This document shows positions 25,142 through 33,184 of a stretch of DNA of 64,000 nt, in pieces. The stretch comes from JACPPO01 sp965262505. GTDB lineage: Bacteria; Acidobacteriota; Vicinamibacteria; Vicinamibacterales; UBA2999. The stretch covers positions 1-64,000 of the forward strand of contig CBDHFM010000002.1 of assembly GCA_965262505.1 (NCBI GenBank), read 5' to 3'. Made by a program: the position numbers and the translations under genes. Each line of letters starts with the position of its first letter. The stretch's first letter is position 1. The notes under the pieces are model-generated. The model was not told the DNA's origin. It saw only the letters and a list, made by a program, of their open reading frames with translations, and did no database searches.

Positions 25142-25275
25142 CCCTCTGGCCACAGACGGGTTTCCATGGTCAGATCGAGACGTTCTTTACCATCAGGTTG
25201 ACGAACGTTTCAGATGGCGGTTCCGCGTGCGGACCAGCCGAGTGTGGCACCGGGCCACTCCTTCCGGATGCGTCG

Positions 25276-27951
25276 TTAGTTGCCCCAGCCGTAGCCGACC
25301 CGCACGTAGTAGTAGGCCCCGTTGAAGCCCCACGGCGTGTACTCGCTGTACTTCTCGCCGACAGACATCGCGCGCGCACTCTCGTCCGGGTAGGTGTTGA
25401 ACGCGTTCTGGGCACCGAGGGCCAGCGTCGTGCCGCCGCCGAGGGCGACGCTCGCTTCCAGGTCGACGATCGGCTTGCCGTCGAAGAAACCTTGCTCGAT
25501 GCCGCCCGAGGGCAGGTAGACCTGGGCGAAGCCGCTGTCGTAGTCGTACCAGCCGCCGAAGTAGTTCACCCGCCCGAGAAGGCTCACCCGCCCGACCTGC
25601 TGGGTCAGCCCGACGTTCCAGCGGCTGCGCGGCAGCGCGTAGGTGAACTCGGCCAGACGCCGGTCGTTGAGCAGCCCCTTCTCGTTGTCAGTCACCTTGG
25701 TGTCGGTGTAGTTGAAGACGGCGCTGATGGTCGTGTTGCCGCGCAGCGCGAGCGGCGTGAAGGTCGACACCAGATCGATCCCCTGCGACGCGGTCGCGAA
25801 CGCGTTCGTGAAGAACCGGAACCGCCGCAGGTCGCGGGCGGCCGTCACGCCCTCCGCCAGCAGGGTATCGATCTCGTCTGCGGTGAGGGTGAAGTTGCTC
25901 GTGATCCCGATCCGGTCCGAGACGTCGATCCGGAAATAATCGGCCGTGACGCTGAACTCCCCGGTGTCGAAGACGACGCCGGCGGTATAGTTGATCGACT
26001 GCTCCGGGGCGAGCGGCACGCCGCCGCGTAGCGCCGCCACCGGCGAGATCGACGGGATCGTGCCGTTGTTGACCAGATCGCCGAGCGCCGGGTCGAAGAT
26101 GGTCGAGATGTTGAACCCGTTCTGCTGGCCCGGCGTCGGGGCGCGGAACCCGCTGCTCACGCTGGCGCGCACGAACCCGACCCGGCCGGAGACCTTGCTG
26201 TTCATCGTCGTGCCGAAGTCGTCGAAGTGCTCGACCCGGACGGCCGTTCCGAGCGTCCAGTCGTCCTCGGCGCCGGTCAACTCGACGTCGCCGTAGACCG
26301 CGACGCTGCGCCGGCTCCAGGTGCCCGCAGCCAGCGGCCCGTAGCCGAAGAACCCGTTGGACCCGGCGGAGAACCCTTGCCCCCGGCCATAGGGACCGAC
26401 CGTCCACGACGCCGGGTCGCCGGCCTGGGTTTGGTACTGCTCGTTCCGCCATTCCGCGCCGGCCGCGAGGTTGATCATGTCGCTGGCGGCGTAGGACACG
26501 TCGGCGTTCAGGCCGATCTCCCGCTGCCGGTTGCTGCCGAGATTGAACGCGGTGGGCGTATCGGGGCCGAGCGAGGCGTTGACAGTGTCGGTGATGAACA
26601 GATCGGTTTCGTGAGCCCCGACCGAGCCGCTCACGTCCCAGATGACGCCGGCCGCAGTCAAGCGGCGGATGCCACCCACAAACGACAGGTCCTGCGCCTC
26701 ACCGCCGAAGCTCGGCGTGAAGCCGCCCGGAAACCGCTCCCGGAACGAGAAACAGTTCGGGTCGTCGAACACCTGCTGCAGGGCGACCGGGTCGGCGACG
26801 TGATCGGTGATGGCCACCGTCGGGCAGTTCGCCGAGCCGGTGCCTGCCGCCATGAGCGCGTCGCCGATCAGCAGCGTCTGGCCGCCGTCGAGGCTGAAGA
26901 CGCCGCCCCGCGTGTTCGGGTTTCGGAAGAAGAAGCCGCCGGTCACTTTCTTACTGGCGTAGTTGGTGTGGCTGTAGACCTGCAGGCCGTTGTCGAACAG
27001 GTTTCCGAAGTTCCCGAATAGCTTCAGGTCGTCCTCGAGGTCCGGCGATCCCCAGACCTGCGGCGTATCGGACCGCACGTCCGTGTTCCCGGCCCCGATG
27101 AGCGCGATCGCATCGCTGCGGGGCGCGCTCCGGTTGGTCGGGTTCGACCCTCCGTACTCCAGGCTGAGGTTGGCGAAGCCGGTGGCGCCGAGAGGCAGGC
27201 CGACGTTGGCGGCGACGTGCATCGCCTCGCCGTCGCCATCGCCGAACGTGCCGGTGTTGAACTCGAGGGCGCCGCCGGAAGGAGCATCCTTGAGCTGGAA
27301 GTTCAGCACGCCGGCGATCGCGTCCGAACCATACTGCGCCGCCGCGCCATCGCGCAGCACCTCGACCTGCCGTAACGCAATCGACGGAATGGCCGAGATG
27401 TCGGGGCCCTGCGATCCGAACGCCACGCCGTTGCCGCCGTGCCAGTCGATGATCGACGACCGGTGGCGGCGCTTGCCGTTGACCAGGACCAGCGTATGGT
27501 CCGGGGCCAGGTTGCGCAGCATCACCGGCCGGACAACCGTGGACGCATCGCTGATCGGCTGGGTGTTGACGTTGAACGACGGGACCACCGTGCGGAGCTG
27601 ATCCTGCAGGTTGAGGGTCCCCTGCCTGGAGAGGTCGGCGGGCGAGAGCACGTCGACCGGCACCGGCGACTCGGTCACCGTCCGCGGCTGCGCGCGGGAG
27701 CCGACGACGACCGTTTCCTCGGTAAAACCGGCCAGCAGGTTTTGGACCTCCTCGGGCGACAGCCCGAGCGCCTCGACCTCGTCCGGCGTCATCCCGAGCG
27801 CGCGGCCGAGCGCCTCGATCGGCTCCTGCGGTTCGTCCTGTGCCGCGCCGCGGGCGTCGGCCGCGACGGGCGCCCAGAGCAGCGCCAGTACGGCCAGCGC
27901 CGCAACACCGCGCGCCGCCAGATCTCTCGTCTTCAGAGGAGTTGGTTGCAA
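25276..27951 (-). CDS. TonB-dependent receptor
   Basis: About 891 residues if translation begins at TTG 27951, which follows GGGAGAG and gives a proper signal peptide (GVAALAVLALLWAPVAADA). The frame is open upstream to 28122. After a short helical segment (RALGMTPDEVEALGLSPEEV) comes the TonB-box-like ETVVVGSRA, a plug (VPVDVLSPADLSRQGTLNL to YGSDAIAGVLNF), then a large barrel ending in VRVGYGWGN. An Asn rather than Phe end is slightly unusual. The substrate is unknown. It is bracketed by R2b and R2c. Confidence 0.9.
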   Translation of the reverse strand: MQPTPLKTRDLAARGVAALAVLALLWAPVAADARGAAQDEPQEPIEALGRALGMTPDEVEALGLSPEEVQNLLAGFTEETVVVGSRAQPRTVTESPVPVDVLSPADLSRQGTLNLQDQLRTVVPSFNVNTQPISDASTVVRPVMLRNLAPDHTLVLVNGKRRHRSSIIDWHGGNGVAFGSQGPDISAIPSIALRQVEVLRDGAAAQYGSDAIAGVLNFQLKDAPSGGALEFNTGTFGDGDGEAMHVAANVGLPLGATGFANLSLEYGGSNPTNRSAPRSDAIALIGAGNTDVRSDTPQVWGSPDLEDDLKLFGNFGNLFDNGLQVYSHTNYASKKVTGGFFFRNPNTRGGVFSLDGGQTLLIGDALMAAGTGSANCPTVAITDHVADPVALQQVFDDPNCFSFRERFPGGFTPSFGGEAQDLSFVGGIRRLTAAGVIWDVSGSVGAHETDLFITDTVNASLGPDTPTAFNLGSNRQREIGLNADVSYAASDMINLAAGAEWRNEQYQTQAGDPASWTVGPYGRGQGFSAGSNGFFGYGPLAAGTWSRRSVAVYGDVELTGAEDDWTLGTAVRVEHFDDFGTTMNSKVSGRVGFVRASVSSGFRAPTPGQQNGFNISTIFDPALGDLVNNGTIPSISPVAALRGGVPLAPEQSINYTAGVVFDTGEFSVTADYFRIDVSDRIGITSNFTLTADEIDTLLAEGVTAARDLRRFRFFTNAFATASQGIDLVSTFTPLALRGNTTISAVFNYTDTKVTDNEKGLLNDRRLAEFTYALPRSRWNVGLTQQVGRVSLLGRVNYFGGWYDYDSGFAQVYLPSGGIEQGFFDGKPIVDLEASVALGGGTTLALGAQNAFNTYPDESARAMSVGEKYSEYTPWGFNGAYYYVRVGYGWGN

Positions 27952-28149
27952 CGTGCTCTCCCTATCTGTGTATGTCCGTGTGGTGCTCTCACGGGCTACG
28001 GGATTGCTCCTATCGGCTTGTGGTTCCAGAACCCCATCATTGCGTTTTGTCGGCGTTTCATGAGGAGAGTCTACGCGCTGAGCCACACAACGACGAACCA
28101 CCCGCCCACGAGCGACGTACACTGCCTTCTGGTCGCTTCGCCCGAAATT

Positions 28150-28314
28150 CTACCGCTCGGTCTGGAATTCCTTGAGGTCCGCGCGGATCACCGTCGTGAC
28201 ATTCTCGGTGGCGGTGGCGGCGATATCGGCGATCGCGTCGGCGACGGTCAGGACGTCGAGATGTAGTTCAGACCACTGGACGTGGCGAGCGACATGTTCA
28301 GGATGGATGGGGCA
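28150..28314 (-). pseudogene. C-terminal gene fragment of unknown family
   Basis: The minus-strand frame without a start codon reads PIHPEHVARHVQWSELHLDV, TVADAIADIAATATENVTT, then VIRADLKEFQTER and stop. It is clearly protein-like (helical, acidic) but opens at a stop codon just next to the R2c site at 28349. It therefore looks like the tail of a gene cut at the recombination junction. Family not recognised. Confidence 0.4.
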
Positions 28315-28348
28315 CTACTAGCAGGGAGGGAGTCCACACCCGGACATA

Positions 28349-28372
28349 TTGCAGAAAGGAACGGTTTCGCAC
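28349..28372. repeat. res-like site R2c
   Basis: TTGCAGAAAGGA then ACGGTTTCGCAC, preceded by GGGAGTCCACACCCGGAC as at R2a. It lies about 75 bp downstream of the membrane protein gene 28447-29511. To its right about 90 bp of plus-strand frame reads coding-like (VREVVERADREVEHLIAR) without a start. Confidence 0.6.
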
Positions 28373-28446
28373 GTCCGCGAGGTCGTCGAGCGGGCCGACC
28401 GCGAGGTGGAGCACCTGATCGCGCGGTTCCACCCGATCCTTTGGCC

Positions 28447-29511
28447 CTATGCCACCGCCTGCTGCAGTCGCAGGTCCCGCGTGTGGTACGCCTTCAAGGT
28501 CCGCCGGCCGTCTCGTTCCCGGTAGAACACGAGGGACTCCTCGCGCGCCGCCGCAGCAGACGACTCAAGCTCGCTGACCCAGCGCTCCATGCGCGACCGG
28601 ACAGGGGCGAAGCTGTTGTCCCGGATGGTGTCGATCGCCCAGATTCTTTTCTTCAGGCTTCGCCCGCCTCCAAGAGTTCGGATCGCGTGTGCCGCGGTGT
28701 CGGGTAGGCCCCACGGCAGGGACTCGAACCGGCCCAGCTCATCCAGATCCTGCTGCAACTGGTGTCGGAATGTCGTCAATGGATCGCGATCGAGCAGCGT
28801 TCTGAAGGTGCTTGCGCACTGTTCGACTTTCCTGCGTAGCAACGCCTGGCGGCGCTCCGCGTAGTGCAGATCGTCCTGAAGCGTCAGATGCAGGTGGAGC
28901 GCGTCGGCCCGGAGATCCGTGAGACTCGACAGCACGAACAGATCGATGTCGGACACGGCCACCATGGCGTCGTGCTCCGAGCGAATCTCCCTTATGGCAA
29001 GGTGTCCGAACTTGCGACGCAGCAACGTGACGTCACGTTTGGCCAAAACGAGTCCGCTCTTCATGCCGTCGGTGAACCGCTGGCTGTGCTCGAACTGCGA
29101 GCCGATTTCGTCGATCTGTTCGGCTGCGCTCTCGAACCGAGCGTAGTCCTCGGCTTCCATGAGGTGACGCACGCGCTCCAGGTTCTTGGACAGCGCGCCG
29201 AGGGCCTGTTGCACGCGGTCGAGCCGCGCACCGGTTATCACCGACGAGACGGTCATGAAGAGCAACACCGGCGCCACGACCGGTATCAGGGCGGTGCTGG
29301 CAGCGACGAACGGCGCCTGCGCGACGACCCCGGTCGACCCCCACGCCGCCAGAGCAGGAGCACGAACACCACACCAAACCTTGCCGTGTCTACACGTCGC
29401 CTGATGCTTTCGCGCCCTCCGAACATCACGGGCCGTGCGGTCCCGCTCATCTTCCCCGCTTACCGCGCCGGTCTTCCGGTTTACCACCACGGCGCACGGC
29501 CCGAGAGTCAA
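28447..29511 (-). CDS. hypothetical membrane-anchored coiled-coil protein
   Basis: Up to 354 residues, with the start uncertain. One strong membrane segment (STALIPVVAPVLLFMTVSSV, about residues 72-92) is followed by about 250 residues of charged, heptad-rich helix (RLDRVQQALGALSKNLERVR, LHYAERRQALLRRKVEQC). The C-terminus is soluble (ESLVFYRERDGRRTLKAYH). The layout suggests a single-pass sensor or scaffold with a long cytoplasmic helical domain. I do not recognise a family. It is bounded below by the R2c site and above by the trb operon end. Confidence 0.55.
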   Translation of the reverse strand: MTLGPCAVVVNRKTGAVSGEDERDRTARDVRRARKHQATCRHGKVWCGVRAPALAAWGSTGVVAQAPFVAASTALIPVVAPVLLFMTVSSVITGARLDRVQQALGALSKNLERVRHLMEAEDYARFESAAEQIDEIGSQFEHSQRFTDGMKSGLVLAKRDVTLLRRKFGHLAIREIRSEHDAMVAVSDIDLFVLSSLTDLRADALHLHLTLQDDLHYAERRQALLRRKVEQCASTFRTLLDRDPLTTFRHQLQQDLDELGRFESLPWGLPDTAAHAIRTLGGGRSLKKRIWAIDTIRDNSFAPVRSRMERWVSELESSAAAAREESLVFYRERDGRRTLKAYHTRDLRLQQAVA

Positions 29512-29755
29512 CCCGCTCCGCTTGCCTTGCAGTTGTCACGGTCCCTGCGATCCCGAGGCTGCCCGGTCCCGGCGCGGCTTTGCTTTCCCACCGCGCCAGG
29601 GTTTGCCTCCGCTTCCTTCCGCTCGCGCCGGACCTCCCCCCGGTGTTCAAATCCCGGCAACGTCGCCGGTTGTGACTCAGGGCGTGAGAACGATAGAATA
29701 GCTCTCCGTTGTGGCATGGTTTAGGTGCCTCTTACACTTGGGCCGAATCACCCCG

Positions 29756-29786
29756 AAGCGGCCCGCCTCTCACGCGGGCCGCTTCC
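29756..29786. terminator. 12-bp perfect stem-loop after the trb operon
   Basis: GAAGCGGCCCGC (29756-29767) pairs perfectly with GCGGGCCGCTTC (29775-29786) around a 7-base loop. It lies 40 bp beyond the stop of the last gene of the leftward conjugation operon. There is no long T tract on the minus side, so termination may be partial or the stem may only stabilise the transcript end. Confidence 0.5.
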
Positions 29787-29827
29787 TCTGTACGACCTCC
29801 CGACCGCCCGGCCGAACACCCGAGAGC

Positions 29828-30382
29828 CTACTCCGGCACCCGCGCCGCCCACAAACCCACGCCGCGCGATCGTGCATCATTTTCAAGCGCGATGAACTCC
29901 GCCCGCCGTGCATACGCGAATCCACGGACCGCTCGCGCGTACCCTTCCCGCACAAGCGCCGCGTTGAAATCCACGCCCCGCACCACGACGTACCGTAACC
30001 ACCGGCCGTACATATCCTCCCGGTCCCCGGTCCGGTCCGTCGTCAGGTCTATCGTCATCCCCGAGAGCACCGTCTCCGCCAGCGCCGCCGCTTCCGCGCC
30101 GTAGTACTCGACCGGCCGCGTCGGGTGCTTTGTCTCCGGCGTGTCAATCCCCATCAGCCGAACCGTCGCCGTCGCGCCCTCGACCTCGACCTCGATCGTG
30201 TCACCGTCAATCACGCGGACGACGTACGCCGATTGCGTACTTTGCGCCGCGCCCGTCCCCGTCGCCGTCCCCGTTCCCGTGACCTGCATAACCGCCCCGA
30301 CTCCGACGTACAGGCCCACCGCCCACATGCCCACTTGCACGAGTCTCCGCCATCCACTCGCCCGCTCCGATAGCTGCCACAT
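29828..30382 (-). CDS. exported or membrane-anchored thermonuclease (SNase-like)
   Basis: 184 residues from ATG 30382 (GAGGGG box upstream). An N-terminal hydrophobic helix (MWAVGLYVGVGAVMQV) precedes the staphylococcal-nuclease OB fold: VVRVIDGDTIEVEVEG, VRLMGIDTPETKHP, DMYGRWLRYVVVRG, VREGYARAV. The Asp, Glu and Arg catalytic positions are present. It cleaves DNA and RNA, probably outside the cytoplasm. It is the last gene of the trb operon. Fragments of close relatives lie at 60532 and 63264, the latter also downstream of a trbB. Confidence 0.88.
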   Translation of the reverse strand: MWQLSERASGWRRLVQVGMWAVGLYVGVGAVMQVTGTGTATGTGAAQSTQSAYVVRVIDGDTIEVEVEGATATVRLMGIDTPETKHPTRPVEYYGAEAAALAETVLSGMTIDLTTDRTGDREDMYGRWLRYVVVRGVDFNAALVREGYARAVRGFAYARRAEFIALENDARSRGVGLWAARVPE

Positions 30383-30471
30383 GCTGCCCCCCTCACGGCC
30401 GCGTCCGCGCGTCCGACGGACACACCGTACGCCGGTGCTCACCCTCGTCAAGATGCTCCGCGTTGCTCCGC

Positions 30472-30517
30472 TCCCGCTTCGCGGGACTTCGATCTTGACG
30501 ACGGCTCCGCGCCGTCA
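30472..30517. repeat. two intercistronic hairpins
   Basis: TCCCGC/GCGGGA around TTC (30472-30486), and TTGACG-CGGC pairing with GCCGTCAA around a TCC-containing loop (30495-30517). They lie in the 170-bp gap between the antirestriction gene and the thermonuclease gene, the largest gap at the operon's end, and could tune expression or processing. Confidence 0.4.
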
Positions 30518-30556
30518 ACAATCGCCCTTGTCCGTCCGCGCGATCTCCGGCCGATG

Positions 30557-31735
30557 TTAACGGGACGGCGAAACCGTCTCCCGCTCCGCCTCCCGTGCCG
30601 TTTCCCGTGCCGCAATCTCCGGCTCCGGTTGTAAAGGGAGTGCGGCCGGATTGTGTTCGCGTGGCTCGTCCGGTGTCAGTTGCCGCCGTCCCGCGTCCTT
30701 CTCGATCGGGTGCTCGATCTCGATCGCCCGTGCCCGCTCGACCATCCAATCCGACGCCTTTTGTGCATCCACCGCCGCCATGCGGATCTCTTTCGGATCG
30801 TTTTCAAGAGCCTTGATCCAGGAGCCCACGTACGCCGTGCCGTGTTGCGGCTTATGGCCCACGCCTAATTCCTCCCCCGCCATCATCGCGCCCATTTCCG
30901 CCCGCAATTCTTCCCGCGCGTACGACTGCGATCCGAACCCCTCATGCTTCACCATCGTGGGCCGATTGAGCCGATGCTCCGCACCCGTCGCATGACCAAT
31001 CTCATGGAGCGCCGTGTTCGAGTACCCCGTTTGTTCCGAGAACTGAGACGGGTGCGGCAGCACCACCCGATCGAGTTCTTTGTTGTAGTAGGCCCGATCG
31101 CCTTCCTGATGAACCACGGTCGGCCCGCCCTTTTCATTGCCATGCTTGACCAAGCCCTCGACTCGCTTATTCGCCTCCCACACCGGAGCATCTTTCGTGA
31201 CGAGGGGCGATAGTTTCAGCCCCTCCGTTTGCTCGACATTAAAGACGGTGTGTACTTTGATCATCGGCCGGTCCCGCTGCGTTTCGGTGTACTGCTTATG
31301 GCCGTCCTCATTCAGACGCGGTTGACCTTTCCCGTCCTTTTCCAGTTCCCGATCCTTGTACGCGACATACACAATTGGTGTGCCCTTTTCGCCCTTGCGA
31401 ACGTGCCCGCCCGCCTCCGCAATTTGCCGGTAGCCGCCCCATCGCGGATCGTTGTAGCCCTTCTGGTCCGCAGTCACCGCCAGGAACATCGCATTGCTCC
31501 CGCGATAGCTTTTATCTGTGGTGAAGTTCCGTTGACTTATCCGCTCGCCCGGTTCCCACGGCTTTTGCCACGGTGCCCGTTCCGCCTTGAGTGCTTCAAT
31601 CATCCGGGCCGCAAATTGCTCATGGTACGCATCTATGCGGGCCGGTTTTCCCGTCGCTTTCTCTGTCGCTGGCTCCGCCGCTGCCTCCCGACCACGGCCC
31701 GCCGCCGCATCCTCGCCCGCGTGCTCATCCGCCAT
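30557..31735 (-). CDS. ardC: ArdC-like antirestriction protein (zincin metallopeptidase)
   Basis: 392 residues. The N-terminal ssDNA-binding domain (about residues 30-160: FAARMIEALKAERAPWQKPW, YRGSNAMFLAVTAD) is followed by a zincin domain with the motif HEIGHATGAEHR (about residue 243) and downstream YAREELRAEMGAMM. ArdC proteins protect entering plasmid DNA from restriction during conjugation. The C-terminal 60 residues are disordered and acidic. Its place near the end of the trb operon fits an early-entry protective role. Confidence 0.88.
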   Translation of the reverse strand: MADEHAGEDAAAGRGREAAAEPATEKATGKPARIDAYHEQFAARMIEALKAERAPWQKPWEPGERISQRNFTTDKSYRGSNAMFLAVTADQKGYNDPRWGGYRQIAEAGGHVRKGEKGTPIVYVAYKDRELEKDGKGQPRLNEDGHKQYTETQRDRPMIKVHTVFNVEQTEGLKLSPLVTKDAPVWEANKRVEGLVKHGNEKGGPTVVHQEGDRAYYNKELDRVVLPHPSQFSEQTGYSNTALHEIGHATGAEHRLNRPTMVKHEGFGSQSYAREELRAEMGAMMAGEELGVGHKPQHGTAYVGSWIKALENDPKEIRMAAVDAQKASDWMVERARAIEIEHPIEKDAGRRQLTPDEPREHNPAALPLQPEPEIAARETAREAERETVSPSR

Positions 31736-31808
31736 TTGGTATTCCTCCGTTCCTCTCTGTGTTCACCGTGACCCATGCCACGCGGACGGCCGCGCCGCTG
31801 TCCCTTGC

Positions 31809-32045
31809 TTACCCGTCAAGCTCGTCGGCCGGTAGCTCATCAACGCTACCGAACCACGCATCGAGTGTTGCCCTGTTCTCGACTGTCACCGGCCGCCCCG
31901 TCCGCAGCATCCCCGCCACCGCATTGCAAAACGCATCGTGCGTCGTGGCATGAACCGGGGACAGCGTGCCCGCCGCTAACTGCCGCGCGATTTCCTGCCC
32001 GGTGTGTTCCCCGGTTGCACTAGGTTTCGAGCGAAACAACCCCAT
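31809..32045 (-). CDS. small hypothetical protein in trb operon
   Basis: 78 residues with a strong AGGGAGG box upstream of ATG 32045. Ser/Thr-rich start, then HATTHDAFCNAVAGMLRTG and an acidic tail. No signal peptide or membrane segment. It lies between trbB and the antirestriction gene on the same strand, so it is probably co-transcribed. Family not recognised. Confidence 0.6.
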   Translation of the reverse strand: MGLFRSKPSATGEHTGQEIARQLAAGTLSPVHATTHDAFCNAVAGMLRTGRPVTVENRATLDAWFGSVDELPADELDG

Positions 32046-32077
32046 TGTCTGTACCTCCCTTTCGTTCTGTTAGTCGC

Positions 32078-33184
32078 TTACACGCCCGGCAGCGGCAGCG
32101 GCACATCCGTTTCACGGGTCGCTGTCGCCGTCCGCTTGTTGTCGCTAGCCGTCGTCGCCGTGCGCTTCGTCCCGCTGGCTTTCGCGGGCCTCCGCTTCGC
32201 GCCGGTTGCCTTGACCATCTTCCGCTTCGTCTTCGATGCGACCGGCCACACATCTTCGACAATCCACCGATTTGCCGCCGCGTCATAGTCCCGCACCCGG
32301 ACCATATGACTCACCTTCCGCACGCCCTCCGGCGATCGCGTTTGTTGAATCACCGCCTCAATCCCATCGACCACGCCCCGACACACGACCGAGAACGGCA
32401 AGGCATCACTCGCTTGCATCGCGCACGTGGCGAGCCGTGAGAGCGCCGCCTTCGCATTGTTGGCGTGGACTGTCGCCAGCGACCCGCCGTGCCCGGTGTT
32501 CAGCGCTTGCAGCAGGTCCGCCGCTTCCGCGCCCCGGACCTCCCCGACGACGATGTGATCCGGACGGTGCCGGAGCGCATGGCGCACCAAGTCCCGAATC
32601 GTCACCGCCCCCGTCAGCCCCCGCGCTTCAAACCTCACACAGTTTGCCCGCCGCAATTGAAGCTCTAACGTGTCCTCGATTGACACGATCCGACCCTTGA
32701 CCGGCAGCAGCGACGTGAGCGCGTTGAGCAGCGTGGTCTTACCGGACCCCGTGCCCCCCGAAATCAGAATGTTGCCATCGCCTTGCAGCACGGTCCTCGC
32801 CTCATCCACAACCTCCGCCGCCACCGATCCACTTGCCACTAATTCCTCGACCGTGAACGCCCGGCCGCCGAACCGCCGAATCGTGATCGCCGCACAGGGC
32901 GAGGCCGGGGGCGAGCAGATCGCCACGCGCGAGCCGTCCGCGAGCCGCGCGTCAATAATCGGTTCACTCTGCGGATCGCGCCCGAGCGGCCGCGCGATCT
33001 GAACGGCCGCCCGGAGCACGGCCGCCGCATCGAGTTCCGGCGCGTCCACCTGTTCAATCAGACCGCGCCGCTCAATAAAGACGCTGCCCGGTCCGTTCAC
33101 CATCACTTCCGATACCTCGTCGTCATCGAGAACCGATTCAAGCCCCGGCAAGAACGGCCTCAAATCTTCTAGGGAGAGTGACAT
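32078..33184 (-). CDS. trbB: TrbB/VirB11-type secretion ATPase
   Basis: 368 residues. N-terminal domain to about 125, then the RecA-like ATPase: Walker A ISGGTGSGKTTLLNAL (about 145), Asp box (VSIEDTLELQL), Walker B HIVVGEVRGAEAADLL (about 213), His box (GHGGSLATVHANN). It forms a cytoplasmic hexamer powering conjugative pilus assembly. The last 50 residues are a Lys/Arg/Ala-rich low-complexity tail, unusual for the family. Its ATG overlaps the stop of the coupling-protein gene by one base. A second copy starts at the right window edge. Confidence 0.95.
   Translation of the reverse strand: MSLSLEDLRPFLPGLESVLDDDEVSEVMVNGPGSVFIERRGLIEQVDAPELDAAAVLRAAVQIARPLGRDPQSEPIIDARLADGSRVAICSPPASPCAAITIRRFGGRAFTVEELVASGSVAAEVVDEARTVLQGDGNILISGGTGSGKTTLLNALTSLLPVKGRIVSIEDTLELQLRRANCVRFEARGLTGAVTIRDLVRHALRHRPDHIVVGEVRGAEAADLLQALNTGHGGSLATVHANNAKAALSRLATCAMQASDALPFSVVCRGVVDGIEAVIQQTRSPEGVRKVSHMVRVRDYDAAANRWIVEDVWPVASKTKRKMVKATGAKRRPAKASGTKRTATTASDNKRTATATRETDVPLPLPGV

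Noticed and set aside
23145..28372. R2 sites as simple terminators
   Set aside because: The halves are imperfect, lack T tracts, and match a Tn3 res subsite better than a hairpin terminator.
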